Positions 23,981 to 35,689 of a DNA stretch of 64,000 nucleotides are shown piece after piece. The stretch covers positions 93,001 to 157,000 of the forward strand of contig CAWVRF010001073.1 of the NCBI GenBank assembly GCA_963932465.1. The letters are read 5' to 3'. Every line of letters starts with the position of its first letter. The stretch's first letter is position 1. The stretch comes from Maratus speciosus. Taxonomy: Eukaryota; Arthropoda; Arachnida; Araneae; Salticidae. The notes below the pieces were generated by a model. It saw only the letters and a list, made by a program, of their open reading frames with translations. It was not told where the DNA came from and ran no database searches. The position numbers and the translations under genes are program-made.

Positions 23981-26171
23981 TAACATACAAAGTTATAATG
24001 TTGTAAATAATATATATCAACAAGAAAAATATCGTATGAAGACAGCAAAGTGTGATAGAGCTGCCCAATTAAGAAAAAATGCACTATTTTTGGAATTTGA
24101 GTTACAACACATCAGAGCAATACATTATAAAGAATACAACAAAATACCATATTATCAAGCAAATAATACTGAACTAATAAACCTGCATCGGGAAATGAAA
24201 AGTGAAGAAATAATTAGCATAAGAAACAGAATTATAGAACTAAATCATAAAGAAAACAGAAGACCATATGTGACTAGTTGTCCGTTCTTCAATCATCTGC
24301 AGCTTCTGATCCTACTAAAGGAAGAGAATGATCCCATACCACAACCAGAAAAACTAAAATCAAAAACTATCAGTACCAAGAATACCCAACAAAGAAAGCA
24401 GTCTAATTTGGAAGCTGCAATATCACTAGTAGAAGAAATTAATGAGGCTCGATTAAAAAACAAAGAAAAAATTATACAAAATGCATTAGGTGGATCACCA
24501 CTTCCATTAAAAATACCACCATCCATAAACCAGCTAGAGTCACTATCCATCCAACAGCTCATTCAGGAGTACAATATACTATTAAATAACAGTTCTAATA
24601 GTAGCTCAGAAGAAGCTAAAAAATATCTCGAAACAATCTTTTCTAAAGCAAGAAGAGATGAGAAACTTCTTATACAACACTCCAACGAAATAAATAAGGA
24701 TTCTCCTGAAAAGATGAAAAAATTACGACATAAATTGAATATCCTGCAAACACAGAATGATGAATTGTCATTAAAGCTCAAAGAAAGTACAAAAGTGGAA
24801 ATTAAACTTGAGAAATATTTGGAAGAACTGAAGCAAGAGAATAAACAATTAAAAATCTCCTTAACTGAGGTAGAACATAGTAAAGAACAAATAAAAGAAA
24901 GTTTTAAATAAGAAATAGATAAAATAAAAAGTCAACAGAGGCAACTTAAGAAAAAAACTATAGACAAATTTTCACAAACAGTAAATAAATTAAAAACAAC
25001 AACAACTCAAACAATAATGGAAAAAAGATCGAATGCAGAAGTAAAGATTGAAAATAAATTGGAAGAATTGAAACAAGAAAATAAACAATTAAAAGACTCT
25101 TTGGTCAAGGAAGAACAAAATAAAGAACAGATTAATGCAAATATTGTAACCCTTCAAGAAGAAATTAATAAATTAAAACGACAACAGAAGCAATTAAAAT
25201 CACAAACTAGAGAAAAAATCATACAAACAGAAGTTAAGTTAAAAACAATAGCAACTCAAACAATAATGGCAAATAACGAAAATGAGAGAATAGAAGAAAA
25301 TGGTGAAGGATGGTTCATTCAATTATCCAACAGACTACAGAAAATTGAGGAGTTGGTGATGCGAAACCTGGAGTACTCTAGTGGGGGCTGTCAAGGAGTG
25401 AAATGCGGTGATGGCACAAAAACGGGCGTTCCCCCTGCTTTGCCGAACTCTAATTCTGCAATATTAATTAGAACAACAGCTAAACACATAAGGATTCCAA
25501 AACTCAAAGCATTACTTAACGAACACTTTAATAAAGTGAAGGAAGTTCCAATAATATACTGCAGAAATGCCAGAAATCCAGATACAATAATTATACAATC
25601 TAATACAGATGACAATACAGAACATATGTTAAAAATGATAGAAAACACTCCTGACATTACAAAGTTAACAGAAATCACATATAAGTTGACTAATTACAAA
25701 AGAGTAATAATCACCGGTATTCCATCCTCAGTACCTACAAATGAAATAATATCATATCTTGAAGAAAATTTATCTGATAAAAACATCACCTTATTGAAAA
25801 TTCTAAAGAGGGATAATGCTACACTACATCACATCATATTGCAATTAGAAACAAAAGCATCACAAAAACTATTAGAAAAAAAATTTATACAGGTGGGTCT
25901 CAACAAGTGCTATATTCGTTCTTTTCGCCCAATAATTAGATGCGGCAATTGCCAGCTGTATGGACATCAGACATCTTACTGCAGGAGACAGCCAATTTGC
26001 GCCAAATGTTCGAGAGGTCACTGCACTTCGGAGTGCCCTTTTGCGGGAGTTCCCTCGCAATATAGATGCACAAATTGTTTCCACTTACCTAATTATAGGA
26101 AACATTCAGCGGATTCCACTGCGTGTCCGGTTTATCAATCACACTTGGCAAATAGAAAATGTGTTCAGTAG
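23961..26171 (+). pseudogene. Gag-like ORF1 with coiled coil and zinc knuckles
   Basis: RNA-binding ORF1 protein of a Jockey-type LINE, which coats the element RNA. One frame of about 736 codons, interrupted by a single TAA at 24909-24911; the frame resumes directly after it. In order: a charged helical N-terminal third; a coiled coil rich in K, E and Q with a tandem duplication; a Ser/Gly/Pro linker near 25380-25450; an RRM-like/pre-knuckle region (about 25690-25930, with RVIITGIPSSVPTNEIISYL); then three knuckles, CGNCQLYGHQTSYC (CX2CX4HX4C), CAKCSRGHCTSEC (CX2CX3HX4C) and a looser CX2CX8HX6C. All knuckle ligands are intact. Length and order match Jockey-clade ORF1s apart from the extra coil. 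I name the family by architecture, not by a database match. Confidence 0.75.
24795..25286 (+). repeat. Tandem duplication of an 82-residue coil unit
   Basis: Two in-frame units of 246 bp (24795-25040 and 25041-25286). Each carries LEELKQENKQLK near its start and a TTQTIM/ATQTIM ending. The internal stop lies in the first unit. The unit length is a multiple of three, so the duplication lengthens the coil without changing frame. Confidence 0.75.
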
Positions 26172-26218
26172 GACCATATGGCCATATTGTCAAATATTAA
26201 ATAACTCAAAAGAATTTG

Positions 26219-26600
26219 TAATAGTGCATAATATTAATTATTGTTCGCATATTGTACCTTAATACTAAATTTTCAGTGTAGATTTAAAAATAATTTTTGC
26301 ATCATGTATCTTACATAATATCTCAAACACAGTATCATTGTACTGTAAATTTGTAGGTAATTATTATCTACAATTACTTATACTTTCATAATAGTGCATA
26401 ATATTAATTATTGTTAGCATCTTGTACCTTAATATTTATTTTTAGTATAGAGTTAAAAATAATTTTGCATCATATATCTTGAAAATAGTTTTAAGTGTTG
26501 CAAATATCACATCTGTACATGGTTTAAATTGATGTTATGATTTAAATTATGTGTGAATCCTGAAAATAATATAAAAGTGTTGCAAATATGTAGGTAATTG
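26219..26600 (+). repeat. Direct repeats in the retroelement 3' UTR
   Basis: 26219-26312 and 26389-26480 match closely (both start TAATAGTGCATAATATTAAT), period 170 bp. Smaller repeats of GTGTTGCAAATAT and TGTAGGTAATT follow. Repeated 3' UTR modules are known in other non-LTR elements, where they can serve as the RT recognition region; that role here is inference. Confidence 0.7.
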
Positions 26601-26766
26601 TGTTAAAAAAAAAAAAGTTTAATATCAAATTCTAAAAACTATGCATATTTATATGTTATAATAATGAATATTTCTCTCAAATGTAATTATAGGGGTCATC
26701 TGTAAATATTTATTGCAAACACTGTCAATAATTGTCATATATCTAACATTGTTATTTCTCCTAAAC

Positions 26767-26795
<29 letters not shown>

Positions 26796-26798
<3 letters not shown>

Positions 26799-26925
26799 AA
26801 GGAGTTTCGCAGGTAGTAAAACTTTTCCCTGCCCTGGGCTTGGGGGTTACACCTAACCATAAGCCAAAAGCGGGTTCCCAGGGTGGGTGCTTACTTACTT
26901 ACTCAAACACAGTTGTTCTTGGCCA
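26796..26925. other. GC-richer patch after the poly-A
   Basis: Directly after the poly-A comes a segment with GGGCTTGGGGGTTACACC and CCCAGGGTGGGTG, then three CTTA repeats. Composition differs from both neighbours. Not identified; perhaps the end of another repeat into which the LINE inserted. Confidence 0.4.
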
Positions 26926-27363
26926 CAGGACGAAGGGTGTCCAGCCAAACAGTCCGAAATAGTCTTCATTAAGATGGATTCTGTGCACGCAAGCCATTGG
27001 TCTGTGTTCCGCTGATCTCAAACAAACTTGCAGCCCAATGAAGGTGGGTAACTGAACATCGAGTTTGGAGGAAACGTTGCTGGAGTCAAATTCTGTTTAC
27101 AAACGAGTTCCGATTCAGTCTGGATGTGACATCTGATACATTTTGGCATGGAGAGAAAGAGGCTTTCAAAATAATCACACATTCGTTCGTGAAAGATCCA
27201 ATTACAGACATGGTGATTTGATGTTATGGGCTGGAATAAGCATAGGTGGACGTACGGGTCTGCTTATAATTCGGAATGGCCCTATGGTGGTCCGAAGTTA
27301 TATAGACGAGATACTAAGACCTCGTGTCGCATTTTATGTTGCAGCAATTAGTGTTTTCTTTTA
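26926..27363 (+). pseudogene. Tc1-type transposase fragment
   Basis: A central piece of a Tc1-family DDE transposase in at least two frames. The first frame carries FTNEFRFSL, where functional relatives have an Asp (FSDESRF); here it is Asn. The second frame (27143-27364) reads NNHTFVRERSNYRHGDLMLW, then AGISIGGRTGLLIIRNGP and IDEILRPRV, matching the conserved block up to just before the second catalytic Asp. The N-terminal HTH, the second Asp and the C-terminal part are missing. No TIRs were seen at either side. Dead fragment. Confidence 0.75.
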
Positions 27364-27369
27364 GGTAGC

Positions 27370-27485
27370 TTTCCAATAAAAAGCTACCTATTGCAGCCGT
27401 TCAGAGGAAAGCGATTTCAAAAAATTTTGGTATATTTTCATCGATCATGACCCCCAGACCCCGAAACCACCCTCCGTTCAAAAGT

Positions 27486-27522
<37 letters not shown>

Positions 27523-27938
27523 TTTTGTCACACTGTAACTCTCGTATTTATGAACCGATTTGGATGAAATTTCGTGTATACATAGTACATACCAATGTCT
27601 CGAACGAGTTCGTTGGCCAGCTTCACCCGCCATTTTGTTTCAAAATGGCGGCCATTTAATTTTTTTAATTTAAAATTTGAAATGTGGTACCAAAAAATTT
27701 AAAATTAAAAAATTATTTTTATCTTATCTGTTTCAATTTGATACAAAGATTCTGGAGCAGTTTTTGTTTCGTTTATATCTTTAAAAAATGGCTGAGTTAT
27801 AGCACGTTGAATTTCTAACGTGGCTGACATTTTGAAATGACCTGATTTTTGTCACGCGATAACAGGCGTATTTATGAACCGATTTGGATGATCAATAGAA
27901 ATACCCGCTATTTAGAAGTGTACGTTGTGAAGGCTTTA

Positions 27939-27975
<37 letters not shown>
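27370..27975. repeat. Dispersed repeats, (TA)n and a 34-A tract
   Basis: Contains a weak reverse copy of the CGATCATGACCCC repeat (27445-27475), a (TA)n at 27487-27519, and two direct copies of an ATTTTTGTCAC...CGTATTTATGAACCGATTTG motif (about 27521-27575 and 27846-27893). It ends in 34 consecutive A (27942-27975), suggesting a retroposed fragment. The frame at 27849-28154 runs through the poly-A and is accidental. Confidence 0.55.
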
Positions 27976-27977
<2 letters not shown>

Positions 27978-29249
27978 GTAAATATTCAGAGACAGAACTT
28001 TAAAAACGTGAATAATATCGTTTCAAACCCTTACATTATAAATCGTACTACAGTAGAAATTCTCATTTCTCTTCAAGAACTGAAGTATGCAGGCAGTTTA
28101 TATATAAGAACTTTTTCACTGCATTTTGTTGTTTTATTCAAAACCTTCCTGTAATTAATGAAGTTTATTAACTCTGAATGTTTGAATCTGTTATACATTT
28201 AAATATATATATATATATATAAATGTGTAAAAAAAGGAGTATTTAGTGTAAAATCTCAAAAAATATTAAATAAAATAGAGCATTTTTATTTTACTTAAAT
28301 ATTAAAATGTGGTACATATATACGGTCGGTATACGGTATACGGAAAAAAGTAAATTGAATAATAATAAAAAAAATTCTAAAGGAGATTTTAGAAAACTAA
28401 TATTTTTTGCAAGATAAGTAAAGTTAATTCACGATTCAAAATTCAAGGTACAACTGGTGTGTTACTCAGTACTTTAGCCTTTTTCAGTACAGGAGTCGTT
28501 TAACAGCATTTTAACTTTAATAACAATAATTCAGTGTAGTATACCTTTTCCTGTTATAATATAAGAATTTTAAGATTAAACAAGGCAAAGACTATGACTA
28601 AAGTATCCTGGTGCTAAAAAAAAAAATAATAAAAACCTACGCACACTATAGGTAAATTATATAGGTGATATCCATAGTAAAAGATTTAACATATTTTCAT
28701 GTATACACTTCATATATGTACATTTCTGAAATTTGTTTTCTATTTTTTGATTCAGAATTCTTATAAGAAATTCGAAATAATATTTTGTAATATTTTCATG
28801 ACAGTAACAGTGGCTTAATAGCGTTTGCACTTTGAGGGACTTCCGTGTTGTCGACGTTTCATAATTACATAGTGTAGGAATTCTTTTTTCGCAATTACCG
28901 GTGTGGATTATGAATTTATATATATATATATATATGAAGTGCGTGCATACATGCGGTAATAAGTTACGGAGTGATAATATACCTCAAAGAAATTAATTTT
29001 TGAAGAAAAAATACTAGGTCGAATTTACCTAATCAAAGAAAATGCGAGAATTTGTCACTGCGTTTTTCAAATTTCAAACGAGTTATTTATTTTTTTTAAT
29101 GTAATATGAATTAAATTATTTTGTGTGAAATACGATGACAGAATAAATGGTGTTGAAAGTGTACTGTAATTTAGATACTGAAACTCTATGTAATCTTAAC
29201 GCTGTATTCCGAAGACTAGAGTGTCTACAGAGTTTTTGGAATTAAACGT

Positions 29250-29252
<3 letters not shown>
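27976..29252. other. AT-rich DNA with two (TA)n tracts
   Basis: (TA)n at about 28203-28222 and 28917-28935. No gene recognised. Confidence 0.55.

Positions 29253-29292
<40 letters not shown>
29253..29292 (-). repeat. Poly-T, 40 bases
   Basis: An uninterrupted T run, which could be the poly-A tail of a minus-strand retroposon. I see no recognisable body to its left. Confidence 0.6.
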
Positions 29293-29294
<2 letters not shown>

Positions 29295-29329
29295 GTCACG
29301 TCATCGTCATTTCAAAGCAGTCTGATGAA

Positions 29330-29792
29330 ATTGTTTTCAGAAAATTTCAAATATTTTTAAACTTCTTCAATTAAAATTATTTTTTAAGAAAAAATGCATA
29401 ATGATAAATGTGATAATATTATTTTTCTTTATTAAAGTAACATACGCAATAAAAATGAAGCAATTTCAAAGCTAATTGTTTTAAGAGCATTTATCACTTA
29501 TTGTAATTACGAAATGTTCAGTCTATATAGCAATTTTGGGACATGGATGTCGACTTTTTCGAAATTTTCGTGTGGTATTGCCTTGAGTTCAGAGAGGTCT
29601 GGTGAAAATGCCTTTAAAATATTATATTTTTTTATACTTTTGAATTTAAAATGAATTTCTGTTTACAAATATTTAATGTAAACGCAACCAGCTTCTTTTT
29701 GTTTATAGAAACATACAAAAATAAAGTTAGGGCAATATCAAAGCTAATTATTTTAAGAGCATTATCCACTTATTGTAATTACGAAACCGTCA
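29330..29792. repeat. Tandem duplication, period ~267 bp
   Basis: 29455-29530 and 29722-29790 share CAAAGCTAATTGTTTTAAG / CAAAGCTAATTATTTTAAG, then an ATTATCCACTTATTGTAATT-type stretch ending ACGAAA. Similarity extends more weakly to the left in both copies. Confidence 0.55.
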
Positions 29793-30661
29793 TAGAAAAA
29801 AAACTATTTTGAAATAAGTTTTATTCAAAAGCGAAAGAACAAAAATTTTATCGTTTTCTTATTTAATACTTTTTTCTTATGTTATTTTTTTTAAATTATG
29901 CGCAAAAAATCTAAATCATTCCTTCATTTTTACTTGTAATGAGAATGAATAGGCTCAAAGAAAATCCTTGCTTCATTTAACTTCTTTTTGATAAAGCAAC
30001 ATTTTCTTAATTGATTTCAGAATATTGTTCTTTTATGTTAAAATTAAACAAAGAATGTTTTTAAAGCTGTTTTTTTTTCAAACATTGTAACTAAACACAT
30101 ATTTCTAAATATATTTTTTTTTAATCGAAAATGAAAACAGAATATTAAACTTTATGTTGAATAATAATAATAATAGAAATAATAATAAAACTAAAATAAT
30201 AATAGTAATAATAATATACATGCATTTCACATGTAATAACAAAAACAAAATTGTATAATGAAGAAACAGAAATCAAAATACGAAATTAATATTTCATCAA
30301 TATAAACTATTAAAAATTGTCCAGGCAAGGAGTGGAACACGAGACTTCTGGCATAAATTGTCACCTATCTTTCGCCCATTAATTTTCACCCGGTTTCAAA
30401 AATGTCAATTCGTGCGATATCGTATAATATTCGCATGATTAATCAGTATGATTTTAGTTAAAATAAATAAGTGAATAGCTACCTATTCACCGTTAAATTC
30501 CATTACCTGCGACATATTATTTCCAGCTCTTTCAAATAACAGACCAGATCCTATTACCAAAAGGTTGTCTGTGTGAATTTTTTCGGCCATTTGTCGATCC
30601 AGGTAGTACAGTAAATTTATATATATCATACTTTCCTTGTAATACATAGATTTAAAAAAAT
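29793..30661. other. AT-rich DNA, AAT repeats
   Basis: A loose AAT-rich stretch lies at about 30160-30215. Nothing else recognised. Confidence 0.5.
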
Positions 30662-31154
30662 GTTGGCTGTCATGTATTTTATAAATGTACCATTTGACTT
30701 TTAAATATATTTCATTATTATTTATTTATATTCTTGATGAATAAAATGACAATGTTGTTTGATACGACTCTTTTGTACAAATTGGAGGGTCTTTATTTTA
30801 TGCAAATAATAAGATTACTTTTATTTAAGCGGTTGCCATGTAATTTTTAAATGTAACATTTGTCTTTTAACTATGCTTCATTTTATTTATTTATCTTTAT
30901 GCTAAATAAAAAGACATTGCTGATTGATATGAATATTTTGTACAACCTTGAAGTGTCTTTCTTTTAGATTTCTTTCATTTAAGTGATTGGCATCTAATTT
31001 GCAAATGCACCCAGTGACTTTTAAATATTACATACTTCATTATTATTTATCTATCTTTCTGCTGTACAAAATGACAATGTTGACTGGTATGATTCTTTTG
31101 TACAGCTTTGAAGTGTCTTTATTTTATACAAATTAGGAGATTTCTTTCATTTAA
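30662..31154. repeat. Three ~165-bp tandem units
   Basis: Units start near 30662, 30832 and 30984. Each has a TGACTTTTAAATAT-like start, TTCATTATTATTTAT, AAATGACAATGTTG, TTTTGTACA, and ends in a TTTCATTTAAG motif. The TTAA in the last unit's end is the insertion site of the next element. Confidence 0.7.
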
Positions 31155-31906
31155 GGGGTCTCAGGTCTCTTAAAGCTTTAAAATTTTCGAAATTTTAATT
31201 TTTTTTAGATGTTAAACTCCTATCTTTTCTGAACATTTTGATGTAATTGTTTCCTTGAAATTCTTATTAGAACTGAAGTTATGGCTTTTACATTTATACA
31301 CGTTCAATAGCTGAAGCGTCGTTTCGGAAACTTTGAAGCCATTTTTCTCCAAATGACGTTTTTGGGCATAACGCGCACGATATCTCAAAAACTTAAGAAT
31401 ATTTTTTCATGAAATTATCAAAACATATGTTTCATGTTAGTCTGTATAAACGGAACCTAAAATTTCTTTTTTATTGTTCAAAACAATATTTTTCAGGTGA
31501 TTATACTGTTGAAATTTTCGTAATTTTGCATTAGCTAAATACAACTTTTTATTAAAATTATAAAAAAGCTTTAAATACAAATTTATTTAAGTTCAGGGTA
31601 ATTATTATAATGTGAAGTATACGTAGGCACCAAAATTTTCATTCTAGTTGCAATACTTATTTTGTAATCGTGCGCGTAAGCTGTTATGCCGATTTTTTGC
31701 TCGTCCAATGTCTAACAGTTTGGAGCCCCCTGTAAAGGCTAATTTTGCATCTTATAATTTTTTAAATACATGAAATGAAAGAACATACTTATATATTTTA
31801 TTCCATTTAAAATTGTGTCTTAAAACCAAATACATTTAAAGATATTAAATGTTGAAATTGGTCTTTTTTTTTTCATTTTTTCCAATTTTAAGAGTCCTGA
31901 GACCCC
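31155..31906. mobile_element. TTAA element with GGGG termini, copy A (752 bp)
   Basis: Ends GGGGTCTCAGGTCTCTTAAA and, in reverse complement, GGGGTCTCAGGACTCTTAAA; TTAA on both sides (31151-31154, 31907-31910). Exactly the same length as copy B (57172-57923) and about 94% identical where I compared them. Non-coding. Its target is the TTTCATTTAAG end of a tandem unit, seen uninterrupted in neighbouring units. Superfamily uncertain (Kolobok-like by target and G-rich ends). Confidence 0.85.
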
Positions 31907-31910
31907 TTAA

Positions 31911-33311
31911 GAAATTACATGTTTTACTGGGCTGAAAGTTTTTTTCAAAAGCTGACTTTTTTAAAGGTTCAGTGATAGATACTCATGTGTAGTGCATGCT
32001 GATCAAATATGCATACTACTTAAATTTTTATTGAGCTTTTCCCAAAATCCTTTCAAAAATATTTTAAAAAATCAGGCGCGTTTTGAATTCTATAAAGACA
32101 AACTTCTTCAAGTGAATGCATTATTTATATCCCTATTCATTAAATTTCTTTGCATATTCAATCAAGTTTTAAAACTTTGCATGTTAAATTTTAAATTAAG
32201 ATGTGAATGCTTACAAGGAAATCTTGCCATGTCTTTTTGATCTCTTAATTTAGAATTCTTAAATTTAATCATTCTAATCCTGAATATTTCAGTGGTATAA
32301 TCAACTTACATGTGGGTTGTTAACTTTATGTAAAATCATTGCTTCATTAATTACTAATTCTTAATATAAAAAGACTGTGTATTAAAAATATGGACGCAGA
32401 CAACTGCTGATAAAAGCTTAAAAATGTCAGAATGAATGGGGACACAGAATTCTATTTGCAAAAGATCATTAAATCTTTCAGACTTTTATGAATAAAATAG
32501 CATTCATCGGCAATACTAAAGTATTAAGAAATTATTTCTTTCACCGTTCTTCAGTGCTGTTTGCGCTTCGTAATCCAAACAAATTAAATGTTCACCATGA
32601 AGCAGATCCCTGATAATCTGGATTATGTATGTTTGGGAACAAAATTTTAATAAGGAATCGTTTACAAATTAAAGAATATGCCACAGAAAAGTAGTTTCAC
32701 AAAATTAATTTTAATATAATCTGTTTAAAGTGCTATAAAATGTAAAATTATCCTTATCCTTATGTTTATTTTATATGATGGCCATCCAATCAGACGGAAG
32801 CAATAATTTTTAAAGGAACGATGAGTCAAACGAAAATTATCTTTGTTCCTATAGCTCAATGAAACAGATTATTTTAAGATTTTCTTGAAAGTATATAATT
32901 TTATAAAGATTGCCTTCATGGTTAAAATTATTCGATGAATGTTTTATTCATTCTATTTTTAAACATTTAATGCGTGATTTTTCTATATTGTTCAGATAAC
33001 ATTATATTTGAGACTAATTTTGTTAATTATCCAATAGAAAAGTTGTGGAAAAAATTATGTATATTTCTGTTAGTCATCATGTCATAACGTCTCTCCTGAG
33101 TTACATAAGAAGATAGAGAAAATACGCCAATCGAGACCATTGCAAGCAGTATCAACAAAATCAGATGTTATAATTTCCCCGTGATAACAAATTGGAACAA
33201 AAACAGACTTCACGAACTTAAATTCATGTTATCACACGTAAGTAATACATAATACTAGATTAATTTTAACACAATTCAAGGTTAGCTGGGTGAAAGAAAT
33301 CGACCAGAATC
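31911..33311. other. AT-rich DNA, nothing recognised
   Basis: The 82-codon frame at 31992-32240 has no recognisable domain. No element ends seen. Confidence 0.5.
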
Positions 33312-33386
33312 GTCCGGGATAGCTCAGATGGTAGAGCACTGGCGGCTTCAGCCAGGAGGTCCAAGATTCGAATACTGGTCCGGACA
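33312..33386 (+). tRNA. tRNA-like sequence, probably pseudogene or SINE head
   Basis: A 7-bp acceptor stem pairs fully (GTCCGGG with TCCGGAC, one G-T). The D arm has GCTC/GAGC around AGATGGTA (a good A box), and the anticodon stem CTGGC/GCCAG is perfect. TTTTT follows directly, as for Pol III termination. Two faults: the 7-base anticodon loop GGCTTCA lacks the invariant T at position 33, so no anticodon can be assigned; and the T arm is one base too long with mismatches although TTCGAAT is present. A functional tRNA is unlikely. A tRNA pseudogene or the promoter part of a tRNA-derived SINE fits better. Confidence 0.55.
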
Positions 33387-33994
33387 TTTTTCGCCCAGTT
33401 GGAAATTTACATCTAATATAATACATAATAGTTCACCAAAAGAACAATAGAAGTGCGAAATCGCAAAAAAATTAATTTAACTTCTGACTTACACTATGCA
33501 TTTAAGGGTTAATACTGTTAAAAGATATTTTTGCTTTATTTAACCAGATTTTCTTCCCATTTACATGCCGATATACATATTTTAGATATCTTTAAAATTT
33601 TACTGCTTGTACGTTTTAAAATAATAATATATAAAAGCTCGTTAACTATCGAAACATGTCCTACAGAAAAATGAAGTACATAAACCAACGGCTTTAATGC
33701 CGATTGCGATGCTTTTACCCTTTTTATATTGGCGACACTTATAAGTACCATTAAAATAACTTTGTTACAAAAGTAATTTAATAGATCGATTATAAGTAAT
33801 ACGGTTTAGAATTAGTTATAGATGCATTACTTTATCTTGTTCCTGAAGCATTATTGGTTACGCAAAACAATAATATTTTTAAAAGCATAATTTCTTTTGC
33901 CTTTGCATCTTTTCAGCTTTCTTGGCGATGAGGGGTGAGGAATTTTTCAATTCGGAAATATTTCTATATGTCTTTTGTAAGATCATTACACAGT

Positions 33995-34593
33995 AAAACC
34001 TAACAGCGGCGTTTCCGAAACTTTAAAGTCATTATTTTCCAAATGGTGTTTTTTGGGTATAACGCGCAGGATACCTAAAAAACTTCTGAATATTATTTCA
34101 TGAAATTTTCAAAACATATATTTCATGTTAGTCTGTATAAACTGAACCTAAAATTTCTGTTTATTGTTCAAAAAAATATTTTTTAGGTGATTTTACTGTT
34201 GAAATTTTCAAAATTTTTTACTAGCTAAATGCAACATTGCATTAAAAATATGAAAATGCTTTAAATACAAATTTATTTAAGTTCAGGGAAATTATTACAA
34301 TCTGAAGTATAAGAAAGCACCAAACTTTTCATTCTAGTTGCAATATTTATTTTGTAATCCTGCGCGTAAATTGTTATGCCAATTTTTTGTTCGACAAATG
34401 TCTAACAGTTTCGAGCCCCCTATAAATACTAATTCTGTATCTTGCAATTTTTTAAATACATGAAACGAAGAACATACTTGTTTATTTCATCCCAATTAAA
34501 ATTGTGTTTTAAAATCATTTACATTTTAAGACATTAAATGTGGAAAATGGTCTTTTTTTTCATTTTTTCCACTTTTTAGAGTCCCGATTCCCC
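33995..34593. mobile_element. TTAA/GGGG element, copy C, 5'-truncated
   Basis: Matches the last ~600 bp of copies A and B at perhaps 85% identity. The left end and its TTAA are missing; on the right the terminus reads GAGTCCCGATTCCCC with the TTAA decayed to TTAT. Older than A and B. Same orientation as A, about 2.1 kb downstream. Confidence 0.7.
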
Positions 34594-34689
34594 TTATATT
34601 AGTATGTTTTTAACAATTTGACATTTATTGATTTTATACTGTAACTGGACTTTACATTACACATATATATCATTAAAAGTTGTTAACTA

Positions 34690-35385
34690 GGCATAGAGTA
34701 CGCCGCCCCTGTCCTTCTGCATGTCCAAACTGACCGTACTTTTAAGGGTTAATATCTCGGCTAATTACCCATGTTTTTTTTCGAAAATCATTATCAACAA
34801 TGCTTTTATACTTCTGCAACGATAGGTATATTCAGCGATTCTCAACAATTTTTCTGAATGCCTGTAAATCGAAATTTGTGTATAACAGAAAAATGCTAAT
34901 TACTCAAAAACTATGTGACCTAGGGTAATCACTATAATTTTCCGGCAAGGTTTATATGAACGTCTACTACCTCTAATTTCTTCATAATTTTAGTTTCAGT
35001 AGATTCGGAATTAGATGGGGGAGGGAACATACTTTTGCGCTACATTTTCAACAATATCTTTGAAAATATAATACCTAAAATTAAAAGAAATATATTTTTG
35101 AGTTCAGTGTAACAAAAGCTTTCACAGGATACCCCACATGATATAAAAAGAATTTTTTTTTTTTCAAGTAGCGTAATTAGCCCATCAACTTTTTCACTAA
35201 ATATATTTATGAATGTTTATTAATCTGAAAATATGTGGGTCAATGGTCTTTATTACTTCTCCGAATTTCAACTTTCCACGTTCCATAGTTTACGAGTAAA
35301 ATGGCTGTGACAAATAGACAGACAGACACAGGAGTGATCTTATAATGGTTCCGTTTTTACTTTTTTAGTACGGATCCCTAAAAAG
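34690..35385. repeat. Old dispersed repeat with GACA tail motif
   Basis: Ends with AGACAGACAGACACAGGAGTG, then a GGTTCCGTTTTT motif and CGGATCCCTAAAAA, a 3' signature I recall from many arthropod dispersed repeats (non-LTR-like). The left limit is approximate. No coding remnant. Confidence 0.4.
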
Positions 35386-35447
35386 TAATTAACTATATTG
35401 CATCATTGCATTACAAGGAAGAAGTCACATGGCGTCATATAATCTGA

Positions 35448-35491
35448 GCAAAAAAAAAAAAAAAATAATAATAATAATAATAATAATAATC
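35448..35491. repeat. Poly-A and (AAT)n tract
   Basis: A run of A followed by about eight AAT triplets; could be the tail of a retroposed fragment. Confidence 0.65.
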
Positions 35492-35689
35492 GCTGAAACC
35501 TATAATACGATTTTATTTATTTATTTTTACTCTTTTATAAAACAAAGAAAAGAGTAACTGCATTTTTTTTAATTGGGAAATTGTTGAGTTTTTCGCAGCA
35601 TGATTTAAAGGCGCCAAGAATGGGACGAGAGCAGGGAAAAAAACTATTTTGCGATGTCAAATGCTGTTTGATTCTTGTTTGTGATTAAT

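Larger units (their letters stand above)
23780..26795 (+). mobile_element. Jockey-like non-LTR retroelement with ORF1 only
   Basis: Structure: a gag-like ORF1 (about 23780-26171, disrupted), about 600 bp of 3' UTR, and a terminal poly-A (26768-26795). No second ORF for endonuclease and reverse transcriptase follows ORF1; the DNA goes straight to an AT-rich UTR. The ORF1 type (coiled coil, RRM-like region, three zinc knuckles) fits the Jockey/I group. The 5' end was not located. An internally deleted LINE is the simple explanation; a family that lives without its own RT, as HeT-A does, is possible. Confidence 0.7.

Noticed and set aside
24795..25286. CRISPR-like or satellite repeat
   Set aside because: Only two units, in frame within a coiled-coil coding region; an ordinary coding duplication.
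25391..25678. Minus-strand frames inside 24.3-26.1 kb
   Set aside because: Antisense to the ORF1 of the non-LTR element.
27849..28154. 101-codon frame containing poly-lysine
   Set aside because: The lysines come from the 34-A tract; the rest is a dispersed non-coding repeat.
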